Program-made: the position numbers and the translations under genes | Notes under the pieces: generated by a model | What the model saw: the letters and a program-made list of their open reading frames with translations, nothing else | Databases searched by the model: none | Told to the model about the DNA's origin: nothing | Shown: positions 6,450-12,701 of the stretch, piece after piece | Layout: each line of letters starts with the position of its first letter | How positions within the stretch are numbered: the stretch's first letter is position 1 | Assembly: GCA_902783395.1 (NCBI GenBank) | Contig: CACZRA010000259.1 | Span: forward strand, 1 to 12,701 | Length of the DNA stretch: 12,701 nucleotides | Direction: 5' to 3' | Source of the DNA: an uncultured Lachnospiraceae bacterium | Lineage (GTDB): Bacteria > Bacillota > Clostridia > Lachnospirales > Lachnospiraceae

Positions 6450-7405
6450 TCTCTTCCCTCAGTCCTGTCCATACCGTCCTTCCCGGTCTTGACTTCATCT
6501 ATTATGAAAGGCGGTCTGTTGCGTGACGCATCAAGCGTCCTCCATACATACTCACCGATGATCCCCAGCATGAACATGATGACTCCCGCGGTGAACAGCA
6601 CGATACATGTGAGCATAGGCCAGCCTCTGACAGGCACCCCTACCGTGAAATACTCCACGAAGACGTCTATTATCATTATAAGAGCCAGTATATCGAATAT
6701 CACCCCGAGCCAGGTCATGATCCTTATCGGAAGGTAGGAAAAGCTCAGCACGGAATCCGCCGCCAGCTTGAATTTCTTCGCAAAGGTCCATCTTCCCTTG
6801 CCCTTTTCCCTGCCCTGTCTGTCGAAATAGACCATGTCAGTCTTAAATCCCGCCCAGAGCACCTGAAGCGTAAGGGATGAATTCTTCTCGTCAAACTTCT
6901 TTATCACCTCTATAACCTTGCGGTCCAGCAGATAGCAGTCCGTACCCTCTTCAGGCATGTTTTTGGTGATGAGGCGGTTTATTATCTTATAATAAGCACC
7001 CGCCGCAGCCTTCTCTCCCGCGGAGTCGACCCTGCTCTTTCTCACGGCGAGCACCACATCATTGCCCCTCTTCCAGCTTTCGTACATCTCGGGAATAAGG
7101 GCCGAATCCTCCTGAAGATCCGCCTGCTTCGTCACCGCACAGTCTCCGGTACAGACATTAAAGCCCGCGAGAAGTGCGGCATGTTCTCCGAAATTGCGTG
7201 AAAGCCTTACGCATTTTACATGCTCCGGATCCTTCATCCGGATCCTGTTCATCACGTTCCACGAATCATCTCCGGAACCGTCATCGACCATGACTATCTC
7301 ATAGTCCTTCAGCTTCGGAATAGCCTTACTTTTCAGATCCTCGTAAAGATCCTCCAGATTCTCTTCATTATAATATACGGGAATGATTATCGAAAGACTG
7401 CTCAT
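6446..7405 (-). CDS. membrane-anchored family 2 glycosyltransferase (GtrB/ArnC/DPM1-like)
   Basis: Enzymes of this type move a sugar from a nucleotide donor to polyprenyl phosphate, or add it to a lipid-linked intermediate, at the inner face of the membrane. The GT-A domain has IIIPVYYNEENL, VDDGSGDDSW (residues 40-49) and LSRNFGEHAALLAGF. The usual D-A-D-L-Q-D is here K93-Q-A-D-L-Q-E-D100, so the first aspartate is glutamine. From memory a close Firmicutes subgroup reads KAADLQEPS here, so I take this as a subgroup trait and not a defect. Two C-terminal membrane helices (about 229-253 and 262-284) and the RPPFII tail motif (297-302) are typical of the 320-residue GtrB-like architecture. Its ATG overlaps the rmlD stop (ATGA) and its stop overlaps the next ATG. 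The donor sugar is not evident. Confidence 0.93.
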   Translation of the reverse strand: MSSLSIIIPVYYNEENLEDLYEDLKSKAIPKLKDYEIVMVDDGSGDDSWNVMNRIRMKDPEHVKCVRLSRNFGEHAALLAGFNVCTGDCAVTKQADLQEDSALIPEMYESWKRGNDVVLAVRKSRVDSAGEKAAAGAYYKIINRLITKNMPEEGTDCYLLDRKVIEVIKKFDEKNSSLTLQVLWAGFKTDMVYFDRQGREKGKGRWTFAKKFKLAADSVLSFSYLPIRIMTWLGVIFDILALIMIIDVFVEYFTVGVPVRGWPMLTCIVLFTAGVIMFMLGIIGEYVWRTLDASRNRPPFIIDEVKTGKDGMDRTEGRE

Positions 7406-8277
7406 TTCAGGCCGTCCTTAAAGTATTCTTCTATGGCGTAGTGCCAGTCGGCAAAGGTGTAGCCTCCCGTAAGACGCAGCATATAGTTGTCAAGTATTGA
7501 ATAGGCCGGTCTCGGTGCGCTTGCCGGATTCATGCGCGTATATTCCTCCGTGGTCACATGCCGTACCTTAGTATCCTTTCCGGCGAGTCTCAAAACCTCC
7601 TCCGCAAAGACCGCCCAGTTCGTATCTCCCTCGCAGGTCCCGTGGAAAAGTCCGTAATTGTCGGTATCAGCCAGCTGATGGATGCAGCGTGCCAGCTCCC
7701 CGGCACTGGTAGGAGTCCCGAGCTGGTCGCAGACGACCGTCAGCTCATCGTGGGTCTCCGCTAGCTTAAGCATGGTCCTGGCGAAATTATGACCGTCACC
7801 GTAGAGCCATGCGGTCCTTATTATATAAAACCTTTCGGCAAACTGCTTTACGAACTCTTCTCCCGCGAGCTTGGTCTTTCCGTATACGGAGACCGGACCC
7901 ACCGGATCAAACTCTGTAAGGGGATGGTCAGATACTCCGGGAAATACATAATCCGTTGATATATGCACAAGCTTCGCCTTCGCTTCACTCGCAGCTATGG
8001 CAAGATTTCTCGGTCCCAGAGCGTTTATCTTCATCGCAAGATCCTGATCGCTCTCCTGCCTGTCAACCGCCGTATAAGCCGCGCAGTTAAAGACCGCATA
8101 GGGTTTATTCTCTCTTACAAAGGAAAGCACCTGATCGACATCAGTGATATCAAGCTTTATATCGGCGGTGACATCGGTATTTATCAGCTCATACCGGTCA
8201 TCATCCGCAAACACCCTGTTTACCGCCCTGCCCAGCTGCCCGTTGCAGCCCGTAACTATCACACGTTTTTTATCCAA
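7402..8277 (-). CDS. rmlD: dTDP-4-dehydrorhamnose reductase
   Basis: Reduces dTDP-4-keto-L-rhamnose to dTDP-L-rhamnose with NAD(P)H, the last step of the pathway. Signatures in order: Rossmann GCNGQLG (residues 10-16), CAAYTAVD, STDYVFPG (107-114, with the catalytic Thr), YGKTK (132-136, Tyr and Lys of the active site), TAWLYGDGHNF, DQLGTPTSA and APRPAYSILDN. The 291-residue length is normal for RmlD. The start is TTG at 8277, supported by GGGAGG (8288-8283) 5 nt upstream and by the correct N-terminus MDKKRVIVTG. No upstream ATG fits, because the preceding gene ends 15 nt away. rmlA, rmlB and rmlC are absent from the window, so rhamnose supply depends on genes elsewhere. The stop overlaps the next gene's ATG, which implies coupling with the membrane GT2. 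Confidence 0.95.
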   Translation of the reverse strand: MDKKRVIVTGCNGQLGRAVNRVFADDDRYELINTDVTADIKLDITDVDQVLSFVRENKPYAVFNCAAYTAVDRQESDQDLAMKINALGPRNLAIAASEAKAKLVHISTDYVFPGVSDHPLTEFDPVGPVSVYGKTKLAGEEFVKQFAERFYIIRTAWLYGDGHNFARTMLKLAETHDELTVVCDQLGTPTSAGELARCIHQLADTDNYGLFHGTCEGDTNWAVFAEEVLRLAGKDTKVRHVTTEEYTRMNPASAPRPAYSILDNYMLRLTGGYTFADWHYAIEEYFKDGLK

Positions 8278-8282
8278 AATAT

Positions 8283-8288
8283 CCTCCC
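8283..8288 (-). promoter_or_regulatory. ribosome binding site that fixes the TTG start of rmlD
   Basis: GGGAGG on the minus strand stands 5 nt before the TTG at 8277. It fills the 15-nt gap after the upstream gene and is the main support for a non-ATG start. Confidence 0.75.
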
Positions 8289-8292
8289 GGAC

Positions 8293-8628
8293 TCAGTTCA
8301 TCTGCGAAAAGACCGCTGCACCGACACCGGTTGTGACAAGGATCATAGAAACTATCCCTGCGATGATCGCGAATATTATCAGAACACAGAAATAGGAGCG
8401 CGCATAATTCTTGAGATTTATGTTGGACGCGCTTATCGCAAGCACCACCAGCACGATAAAGCCTATAATGGGGATGGCGAATACTATCTGATACCCGAAA
8501 TAACCCCACATCGAGATAGGCGTATATTCGGGGGGAATATACGGAGCCCTGTTGTAATCAGGTGCCGCATTCACAGGTGCTCTATTGACAGGTGCCGCAT
8601 TGGCAGGTGCCGTATTGTTTGTATCCAT
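8293..8628 (-). CDS. small membrane protein with N-terminal APVN-type repeats, unknown function
   Basis: First gene of the operon, 111 residues. The N-terminal 35 residues are rich in Asn, Ala and Pro and contain four five-residue units (NNTAP, ANAAP, VNRAP, VNAAP), encoded by a 15-bp tandem repeat. The motif YTPISMWGYFGYQIVF and two membrane helices follow (about 45-65 and 80-101), with NINLKNYARSYFC between them. From memory, similar uncharacterised proteins with the same IS-MWGYFGYQI and NLRN-ARSYFC patterns occur in many Firmicutes, some with longer disordered N-termini. The ATG at 8628 has GGAGG 9 nt upstream. No enzymatic motif is seen. Its place ahead of rmlD could reflect a link to the envelope or only shared transcription. 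Confidence 0.85.
   Translation of the reverse strand: MDTNNTAPANAAPVNRAPVNAAPDYNRAPYIPPEYTPISMWGYFGYQIVFAIPIIGFIVLVVLAISASNINLKNYARSYFCVLIIFAIIAGIVSMILVTTGVGAAVFSQMN
8560..8619. repeat. four tandem copies of a 15-bp repeat
   Basis: Units at 8560-8574, 8575-8589, 8590-8604 and 8605-8619 share the pattern AGGTGCCGCATTGRC with a few substitutions. As a multiple of three inside a coding region, copy-number change would lengthen or shorten the N-terminal Asn/Ala/Pro tract of the small membrane protein without breaking its frame. Confidence 0.85.
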
Positions 8629-8710
8629 GATCGTCCGCCTCCGTTTCCTTATTTCAACAAATGTTTTACGGGTTTATGAACCGTTATCCCGTCTGTTTTT
8701 ACTACCCATA

Positions 8711-8739
8711 ACTATATCATCTCGGAGTCTTTATTACAA
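8711..8739 (-). promoter_or_regulatory. candidate sigma-A promoter for the polysaccharide operon
   Basis: On the minus strand, TTGTAA (8739-8734) and TATAGT (8716-8711) are separated by exactly 17 nt, matching the consensus boxes at 4 of 6 and 5 of 6 positions. The predicted start near 8704 leaves a leader of about 75 nt before the first ATG at 8628. It is the best-placed pair seen upstream of the operon. No riboswitch-like or attenuator structure was recognised in the leader. Confidence 0.45.
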
Positions 8740-8762
8740 ATACTATGTCCGACATCGCACAC

Positions 8763-8803
8763 TGTACCTGTCTGGCAAAATGGGTTATACTTATAGGAAG
8801 TAT
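8763..8803 (+). promoter_or_regulatory. candidate promoter with inverted repeat over the -10 region of the tel-type operon
   Basis: TATACT (8786-8791) matches the -10 consensus at 5 of 6 positions. The -35 box at 17-nt spacing (TGTACC, 8763-8768) is weak. A perfect inverted repeat, ATACTT (8787-8792), 5-nt loop, AAGTAT (8798-8803), covers the -10 box and the expected start point, where a repressor or small hairpin could act. The leader to the ATG at 8908 would be about 110 nt. Pattern-based inference only. Confidence 0.3.
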
Positions 8804-8853
8804 GCGCCGGAGTTAACGGCGGCTGTACACAGATCGAAAATAATATCGGCATC

Positions 8854-8880
8854 GGGAATCCTACCTTATCAAGGGAATCC
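8854..8880. repeat. direct repeat GGGAATCC x2 in the tel-operon leader
   Basis: The 8-mer occurs at 8854-8861 and 8873-8880, 19 bp start to start (about two helical turns), 28-54 nt upstream of the TelA start codon. It may be an operator or may be chance. The rest of the 8629-8907 region holds no gene I can support. Confidence 0.35.
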
Positions 8881-8895
8881 CTCATGCCAAAGCTT

Positions 8896-8900
8896 GGAGG
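8896..8900 (+). promoter_or_regulatory. ribosome binding site that sets the TelA start
   Basis: GGAGG with 7 nt to the ATG at 8908. The upstream in-frame ATG at 8884 lies before this site and has no Shine-Dalgarno sequence, so it is not used as the start here. Confidence 0.85.
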
Positions 8901-8907
8901 ATTGCAG

Positions 8908-10044
8908 ATGGCAGAACTGATTTTGGATGGCGTGGATAACAGGCCGGCAGCAGAGGAAACACCGGAGGTGAGTGCTCTTACGAATGTCGATGCCCAGATA
9001 GCTGAGATCAGGACACAGGTTGAGCAGCTCACACCCGAGGAACAGAAACAGGTGGACGATTTCGTGCAGAAGATAGACCTGCATGATGCGGCGGTCGTTT
9101 CACGCTACGGTGAATCCGCAAGGACAAAAGCCACCTCGTTTGCGGACGATGCGCTCAAGGGCGTCACGGGAAAGGACGCGGGGGAGATAGGAAAGCTTCT
9201 CACCCAGCTGACACTCGAGGTCAAAAAGTGCGATCCCGGAGATCCCGCAAACAAGGGACTCTTCAAGTCCTTTAAGCGGAAGGCCGAGGAGATAAAGACC
9301 CAGTACGGAAAGGTCAGCTCGACGATAGACGGCATAGCTAAGGAGCTTGAGGGACAGAGGATGAAGCTTCTCGTCGATATCGACCGTCTGGACAGGATGT
9401 ATGACGAGAACCTTGAATACTACAAGGAGCTCACCATGTACATCCTTGCTGGAAAGCAGAAGCTCAGGGAGGTCGAGAACGGGGAGCTCGCCGAGCTTAA
9501 GAAAAAGGCTGAGGAATCAGGACTGCAGGAGGATGCGTGGGAGTATCAGGATCTGAAGGAAAAATGCAGGCAGTTTGAGAAGCAGCTGTACGATATGGAA
9601 CTGACTCGCACGACCTGCATGCAGATGGCGCCACAGATAAGGATGGTACAGCGCACCGACCAGGAGATGGCACGGAGCCTGTATACTTCAAGCACGGACA
9701 CCATATCGCTCTGGAAGAGGCGTGTCAGCCTCGCCCTCGCCATGGAAAACAGCCGCGCGGCCATAGACATGCAGAGATCCGTGTCCGATATGACAAACCG
9801 GATGCTGAAGGAGCAGTCCGCGGCACTCAGGATGAACGCGGTGGAGGCCGCAAAGGAATCCGAGCGCGGCATCATTGATATAGACACGCTGAAGCAGGCC
9901 AATAACGATATCATCTCGATGATAGACGAGGTACTCAAGATCCAGGAGGACGGCCGCGCGATGCGCAGGAATGCCGAAGCAGAGCTAACAAAGATAGAGG
10001 ATGATCTCAAGAACAAGCTGATAGGTGCCGGGGAGAATATCTGA
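8908..10044 (+). CDS. TelA-family toxic anion resistance protein
   Basis: A 378-residue, mostly alpha-helical cytoplasmic protein of the TelA/KlaA family, named after plasmid tellurite-resistance determinants but widespread on Firmicutes chromosomes. The diagnostic C-terminal half contains MAPQIRMVQRTDQEMARSLYTSSTDTISLWKRRVSLALAMENSRAAIDMQRSVSDMTNRML and then ERGIIDIDTLKQANNDIISMIDEVLKIQEDG. The middle is rich in heptad-like coiled coil (RMKLLVDIDRLDRMYDENLEYYKELTMYILAGKQKLREVE). The N-terminus MAELILDGVDNRPAAEETPE is acidic and probably flexible. Length is normal for the family. It heads a three-gene operon with an XpaC-like protein 2 nt downstream. The biochemical activity of the family is unsettled; envelope or phage/toxin stress is discussed more often than true tellurite detoxification. 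Confidence 0.94.
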   Translation: MAELILDGVDNRPAAEETPEVSALTNVDAQIAEIRTQVEQLTPEEQKQVDDFVQKIDLHDAAVVSRYGESARTKATSFADDALKGVTGKDAGEIGKLLTQLTLEVKKCDPGDPANKGLFKSFKRKAEEIKTQYGKVSSTIDGIAKELEGQRMKLLVDIDRLDRMYDENLEYYKELTMYILAGKQKLREVENGELAELKKKAEESGLQEDAWEYQDLKEKCRQFEKQLYDMELTRTTCMQMAPQIRMVQRTDQEMARSLYTSSTDTISLWKRRVSLALAMENSRAAIDMQRSVSDMTNRMLKEQSAALRMNAVEAAKESERGIIDIDTLKQANNDIISMIDEVLKIQEDGRAMRRNAEAELTKIEDDLKNKLIGAGENI

Positions 10045-10046
10045 TC

Positions 10047-10793
10047 ATGCGAAAGGATAAGCCTAATTTTATCCTGCCGCTCCTTCTGCTGGCGGCAGGC
10101 TTCGCTTCTGTTCTGCTGTTCGGCGGGGCGGAATCATCGCTTATCCTGTCCTTCGGAATACGTGCGGCATCCTTTATCATGAAGGCCGTGCCGACGGTCC
10201 TTTTGGGAGCCGGCATAGTGACCGGAGGGATAAGCACATATAAAGCCGTAAAGCTTAACCAGTCCCGGCTTCTCGAGAGAAAAAAAGAAGCAGAAAGGAT
10301 CGGATCCCATAATGTCGTCGAGGAGGAATATGCCAGGGATGCTTCAAGTCCCGAGGCTACCAGAGCGAAGCTCATGCAGATAAGGGAGGAATCCCCCGGG
10401 CTTTCGGAGCTCATCGAAAGATGTCTGCTGCAGATGGACAGGATGGACGATCTGCAGAGGAGACAGAAGGAGCTCATAGGCATAAACTCGGCCGCATATC
10501 TCAACGATACGGTAGCGACCCTCGACGAGGTCGAAAGGGCACTGTGCCTTAATTACAGAAGCATCGTGAACCAGTGCATCATCGCAGGAAGCGATGCCTC
10601 CGAATCAAAGCTTGACATGGAGCGCGTTGAAAAGGTCATGGACGCGAACGCGAAGCTTCTGTCCCAGGCCAAGGAGCTGCTGAAGGTTTCAGCCGAGTGG
10701 ATAGACAAATACAACGGACAGGAGGTTCCCGACAGGAGCCTTCTCGACAACTGGATCAGAGTGATAAGAGATACGATAGGCAAGGAGGAATGA
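10047..10793 (+). CDS. XpaC-like membrane/coiled-coil protein (5-bromo-4-chloroindolyl phosphate hydrolysis family, tentative)
   Basis: A 248-residue protein with two N-terminal membrane segments (about residues 8-25, FILPLLLLAAGFASVLLF, and 32-63) and a charged, helical cytoplasmic C-terminal part. That part contains RLLERKKEAERIG, ELIERCLLQMDRMDDLQRRQKELI and a long helix LDMERVEKVMDANAKLLSQAKELLKVSAEWIDKYN. This architecture, and its position 2 nt behind telA, fit the XpaC family, which commonly pairs with TelA. I see no catalytic residues, and the family name comes from an indirect phenotype. The ATG at 10047 follows the telA stop, with GGGGAG about 11 nt upstream. The stop codon overlaps a possible ATG of the next gene. 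A membrane-bound partner or scaffold for TelA is the likeliest role, inferred from context. Confidence 0.7.
   Translation: MRKDKPNFILPLLLLAAGFASVLLFGGAESSLILSFGIRAASFIMKAVPTVLLGAGIVTGGISTYKAVKLNQSRLLERKKEAERIGSHNVVEEEYARDASSPEATRAKLMQIREESPGLSELIERCLLQMDRMDDLQRRQKELIGINSAAYLNDTVATLDEVERALCLNYRSIVNQCIIAGSDASESKLDMERVEKVMDANAKLLSQAKELLKVSAEWIDKYNGQEVPDRSLLDNWIRVIRDTIGKEE
10783..10788 (+). promoter_or_regulatory. ribosome binding site that sets the start of the VWA lipoprotein
   Basis: AGGAGG with 7 nt to the ATG at 10796. The alternative ATG at 10790, overlapping the preceding stop, would be only 1 nt from this site, and the earlier in-frame ATG at 10697 lies deep inside the upstream gene. Confidence 0.85.
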
Positions 10794-10795
10794 AC

Positions 10796-12484
10796 ATGAA
10801 AAAGCTTTTTAGGAAGCTGGCGGCAGCCGGGATAGCGGCCGTCATGTGCATAAGCCTGTGCTCATGCGGTGATTATACGATAGATTCCGGAAGGACTGAC
10901 GAAAAGTACACTCCCGAAGAATCAATGAAGGAGCTTGAGGCCTATTACAACGAGATAGCCCCCATAGAGATGACAGCTCCTCTTGACATATATGAGGATG
11001 AGAGCGAGGCGACAGTACTCGCCGATATCGACACCTTCCCCATAGTGGTGGAGGGTGACGGACAGATCGATATCGAGGTTGCCGCCGCAACCGAAATGAG
11101 CTCAAAAGCCCCCGATGACTGGATGATAAAGGTGGCTGAAAAGTTCAACAGATCCGGGCAGAAGATCGGCGGAAAGTCCGTGTCGGTCTCCGTAAGGAAG
11201 ATAACCTCCGGAGAGGTCGTGACATATATGGACGAGGGCGGCTACAGGCCCGACGTATTCGCGCCGTCAAACGCCGCCTGGGGAGAGATGCTCAAGGCCA
11301 AGGGCTTTAACGTGATAACGCTCGCCGACAGGATCGCAGGAAATACGGCCGGGATACTCATGGAAAGAAAGACCTATGAGGACTTCAGCAGCAAATACGG
11401 GGATGTAACAGTTGATAAGGTACTGGAGGCTTCGATCGCGGGCGACCTTACCTTCGCCTATACAAATCCTTATACCTCATCGACGGGACTCAACGTACTT
11501 ACGGCAATGCTTAAGGCATTTGATCCTGATGATCCCCTGTCCGATACCGCTTCGGAAAAGCTCCTCGAGTACCAGAAGCAGTCACCTCCCGTCGCGTATA
11601 CCACCTCCGTGCTCAGGGAGCAGGCCGCCAAGGGGATAATAAAAGCCATGGTGATGGAGGAGCAGGCATACCACAATACTCCGGAGCTCAAGGGATACAT
11701 CTACACTCCGGTAGGCATAAGGCACGATCATCCCGTATATACGTTTGATTACGCAGGGCAGGATAAGCAGGAGGCGGCAAAGCTTTTTGCGGAGTACTGC
11801 AAGGGTGATGATGCCCAGAAGCTCGCTGCGGAAAAGGGCTTCAATCTTCATGATGACTACAAGGGCCAGGATTCCGGACTTGACGGCGCAGGCTACATCG
11901 CTGCCCAGAAGGTCTGGAAGGCTTCAAAGGACGGCGGAAGACCGATAATTGCGGTGTTTGTGTCGGATGTATCCGGCTCCATGGACGGACTACCGATCAA
12001 TTCCCTTAAGGAATCACTGCTCGCTTCGAGCAAATATATCGGAAGCGACCATTACATCGGTCTCGTATCCTATAACGATGAGGTATATATCGATCTTCCG
12101 ATAGAGCAGTTTGACGCGACGCAGCGGGCTTATTTCTCAGGCGCGGTAAAGCAGCTCAACGCCTCCGGAGGCACTGCCACATACAGCGCGGTCCTCGTAG
12201 GCCTGAAAATGCTCGAGGACAAGGCGAAGGAGGTACCCGACGCGAAGCTCATGATGTTCGTATTGTCCGACGGGGATGCAAATTCCGGAGTAAAGCTCGA
12301 CAGGACAAAGAGGATAGCGGGGGGACTCTCGGTGCCCATATATACCATAGGGTATAATCTTTCGGGAGGCTCGGCAGAGGATCAGCTCAGGGAGCTTTCC
12401 TCGGTCAATGAGGCGGCCCTGATAAACGCAGGCTCGGATGACATAGTAAACCAGCTCAGGAATCTGTTTAACGTACAGCTGTAA
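10796..12484 (+). CDS. lipoprotein with substrate-binding-protein-like region and C-terminal von Willebrand A domain
   Basis: A 562-residue exported lipoprotein. The signal peptide MKKLFRKLAAAGIAAVMCISLCSC has a positively charged start, a hydrophobic core and a lipobox ending at C24 (L-C-S-C). After an acidic linker, residues from about 100 to 375 resemble a type II periplasmic-binding-protein fold (DDWMIKVAEKFNRSG, RPDVFAPSNAAWGEML, LTFAYTNPYTSSTGLNVLTAML, GYIYTPVGIRHDHPVYTF, AAKLFAEYCKGDDAQKLA). The VWA domain begins near residue 381 with the metal-ion site D391-V-S393-G-S395, followed by a threonine in GGTATYSA (T460 or T462) and D492 in LSDGDAN, so the MIDAS looks complete. Substrate-binding/VWA fusions beside TelA recur in Firmicutes, from memory. 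It probably displays a metal-dependent ligand-binding module outside the membrane. Ligand unknown. No ABC permease or ATPase is nearby, which argues against simple uptake. Confidence 0.9.
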   Translation: MKKLFRKLAAAGIAAVMCISLCSCGDYTIDSGRTDEKYTPEESMKELEAYYNEIAPIEMTAPLDIYEDESEATVLADIDTFPIVVEGDGQIDIEVAAATEMSSKAPDDWMIKVAEKFNRSGQKIGGKSVSVSVRKITSGEVVTYMDEGGYRPDVFAPSNAAWGEMLKAKGFNVITLADRIAGNTAGILMERKTYEDFSSKYGDVTVDKVLEASIAGDLTFAYTNPYTSSTGLNVLTAMLKAFDPDDPLSDTASEKLLEYQKQSPPVAYTTSVLREQAAKGIIKAMVMEEQAYHNTPELKGYIYTPVGIRHDHPVYTFDYAGQDKQEAAKLFAEYCKGDDAQKLAAEKGFNLHDDYKGQDSGLDGAGYIAAQKVWKASKDGGRPIIAVFVSDVSGSMDGLPINSLKESLLASSKYIGSDHYIGLVSYNDEVYIDLPIEQFDATQRAYFSGAVKQLNASGGTATYSAVLVGLKMLEDKAKEVPDAKLMMFVLSDGDANSGVKLDRTKRIAGGLSVPIYTIGYNLSGGSAEDQLRELSSVNEAALINAGSDDIVNQLRNLFNVQL

Positions 12485-12516
12485 TACTGTCAGCGGAAAG
12501 GTATTCGGTGGGGGAA

Positions 12517-12701
12517 ATGAAGAAATGGGAAGGTTATGAGCACGGCATCAATCTCGGAGGCTGGCTCTCGCAGTGCGATCACACAAAGGAAAGATATGAC
12601 GGCTTTATAAAGGAGCCGGATATCGAAAAGATCGCCGGCTGGGGGCTTGATCATATCAGGGTCCCGGTGGATTACGAGCTGGTGGAGGACGGTGCCGGCA
12701 A
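12517..12701 (+). CDS. glycoside hydrolase family 5 (cellulase-like), N-terminal part only
   Basis: Begins MKKWEGYEHGINLGGWLSQCDH and continues with the DI-KIAGWGLDHIRVPVDYELVED pattern typical of the first two beta-strands of GH5 (clan A) cellulases, glucanases and related beta-glycosidases. Sixty-one full codons are visible before the window ends, so the catalytic glutamates are outside it. There is no signal peptide: the conserved GINLGGW motif starts at residue 10. The enzyme is therefore probably intracellular and may act on imported oligosaccharides. A G-rich stretch (GTGGGGGAA) precedes the ATG. It starts 32 nt after the VWA lipoprotein with no evident terminator between, so it may share the transcript, though a functional link is not obvious. 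Confidence 0.88.
   Translation, partial: MKKWEGYEHGINLGGWLSQCDHTKERYDGFIKEPDIEKIAGWGLDHIRVPVDYELVEDGAG

Noticed and set aside
7108..7131. Loss of the first Asp in the D-A-D-L-Q motif of the membrane GT2 as a sign of inactivity
   Set aside because: Close Firmicutes relatives, as I remember them, carry KAADLQEPS at this place, and the rest of the enzyme is intact; treated as a subgroup trait.
7963..8679. 238-codon plus-strand ORF across rmlD and the small membrane protein
   Set aside because: Antisense to two supported genes, with low-complexity Arg/Ile/Tyr/His composition and no ribosome binding site or domain.
8884..8907. ATG at 8884 as the TelA start
   Set aside because: It precedes the GGAGG at 8896-8900; the ATG at 8908 has correct 7-nt spacing.
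10697..10795. Longer N-terminus for the VWA lipoprotein starting at 10697
   Set aside because: It would overlap the XpaC-like gene by about 97 nt and bury the signal peptide; AGGAGG points to 10796.

Overview
The window looks like a chromosomal piece of a Gram-positive anaerobe of the Firmicutes, most likely a Lachnospiraceae-type gut or rumen bacterium. This is inferred from strong GGAGG-type ribosome binding sites, heavy use of ATA and AGG codons, the families present (TelA/XpaC/VWA lipoprotein locus, DUF212 protein, DUF6077-like membrane protein, GH5 cellulase family) and roughly balanced base composition. No rRNA, tRNA, CRISPR array or insertion sequence was seen.

Positions 1-8628 (minus strand) carry a tightly packed surface-polysaccharide operon read from right to left. 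In transcription order it holds: a small proline/alanine/asparagine-repeat membrane protein; RmlD (last step of dTDP-L-rhamnose synthesis); a membrane-anchored GT2 glycosyltransferase of the polyprenyl-phosphate type; a DUF212 (divergent PAP2) membrane protein; GDP-L-fucose synthase; a small membrane protein; a large polytopic membrane protein split into two ORFs (DUF6077/GT-C-like); a soluble GT2 glycosyltransferase; and a polyprenyl glycosylphosphotransferase (initiating sugar transferase) that runs off the left edge. Most junctions are 4-nt ATGA or near-zero spacings, which points to translational coupling. The gene set indicates a polymer containing rhamnose and fucose, assembled on a lipid carrier. 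The partner genes rmlA/B/C and gmd are not in the window.

Positions 8629-8907 form a divergent intergenic region with a promoter candidate for each side, a 6-bp inverted repeat over the plus-strand -10 box and a duplicated 8-mer.

Positions 8908-12484 (plus strand) hold a three-gene tel-type locus: TelA, an XpaC-like membrane/coiled-coil protein, and a lipoprotein that fuses a periplasmic-binding-protein-like region to a von Willebrand A domain with an intact MIDAS. From 12517 a GH5-family glycoside hydrolase without a signal peptide begins and runs off the right edge.

The signals most worth a second look are the split polytopic gene at 3517-3522, five copies of TTATGTNAAC in one orientation within about 1.75 kb (resembling the XerD half of a Firmicutes dif site), and the 15-bp tandem repeat at the front of the operon.
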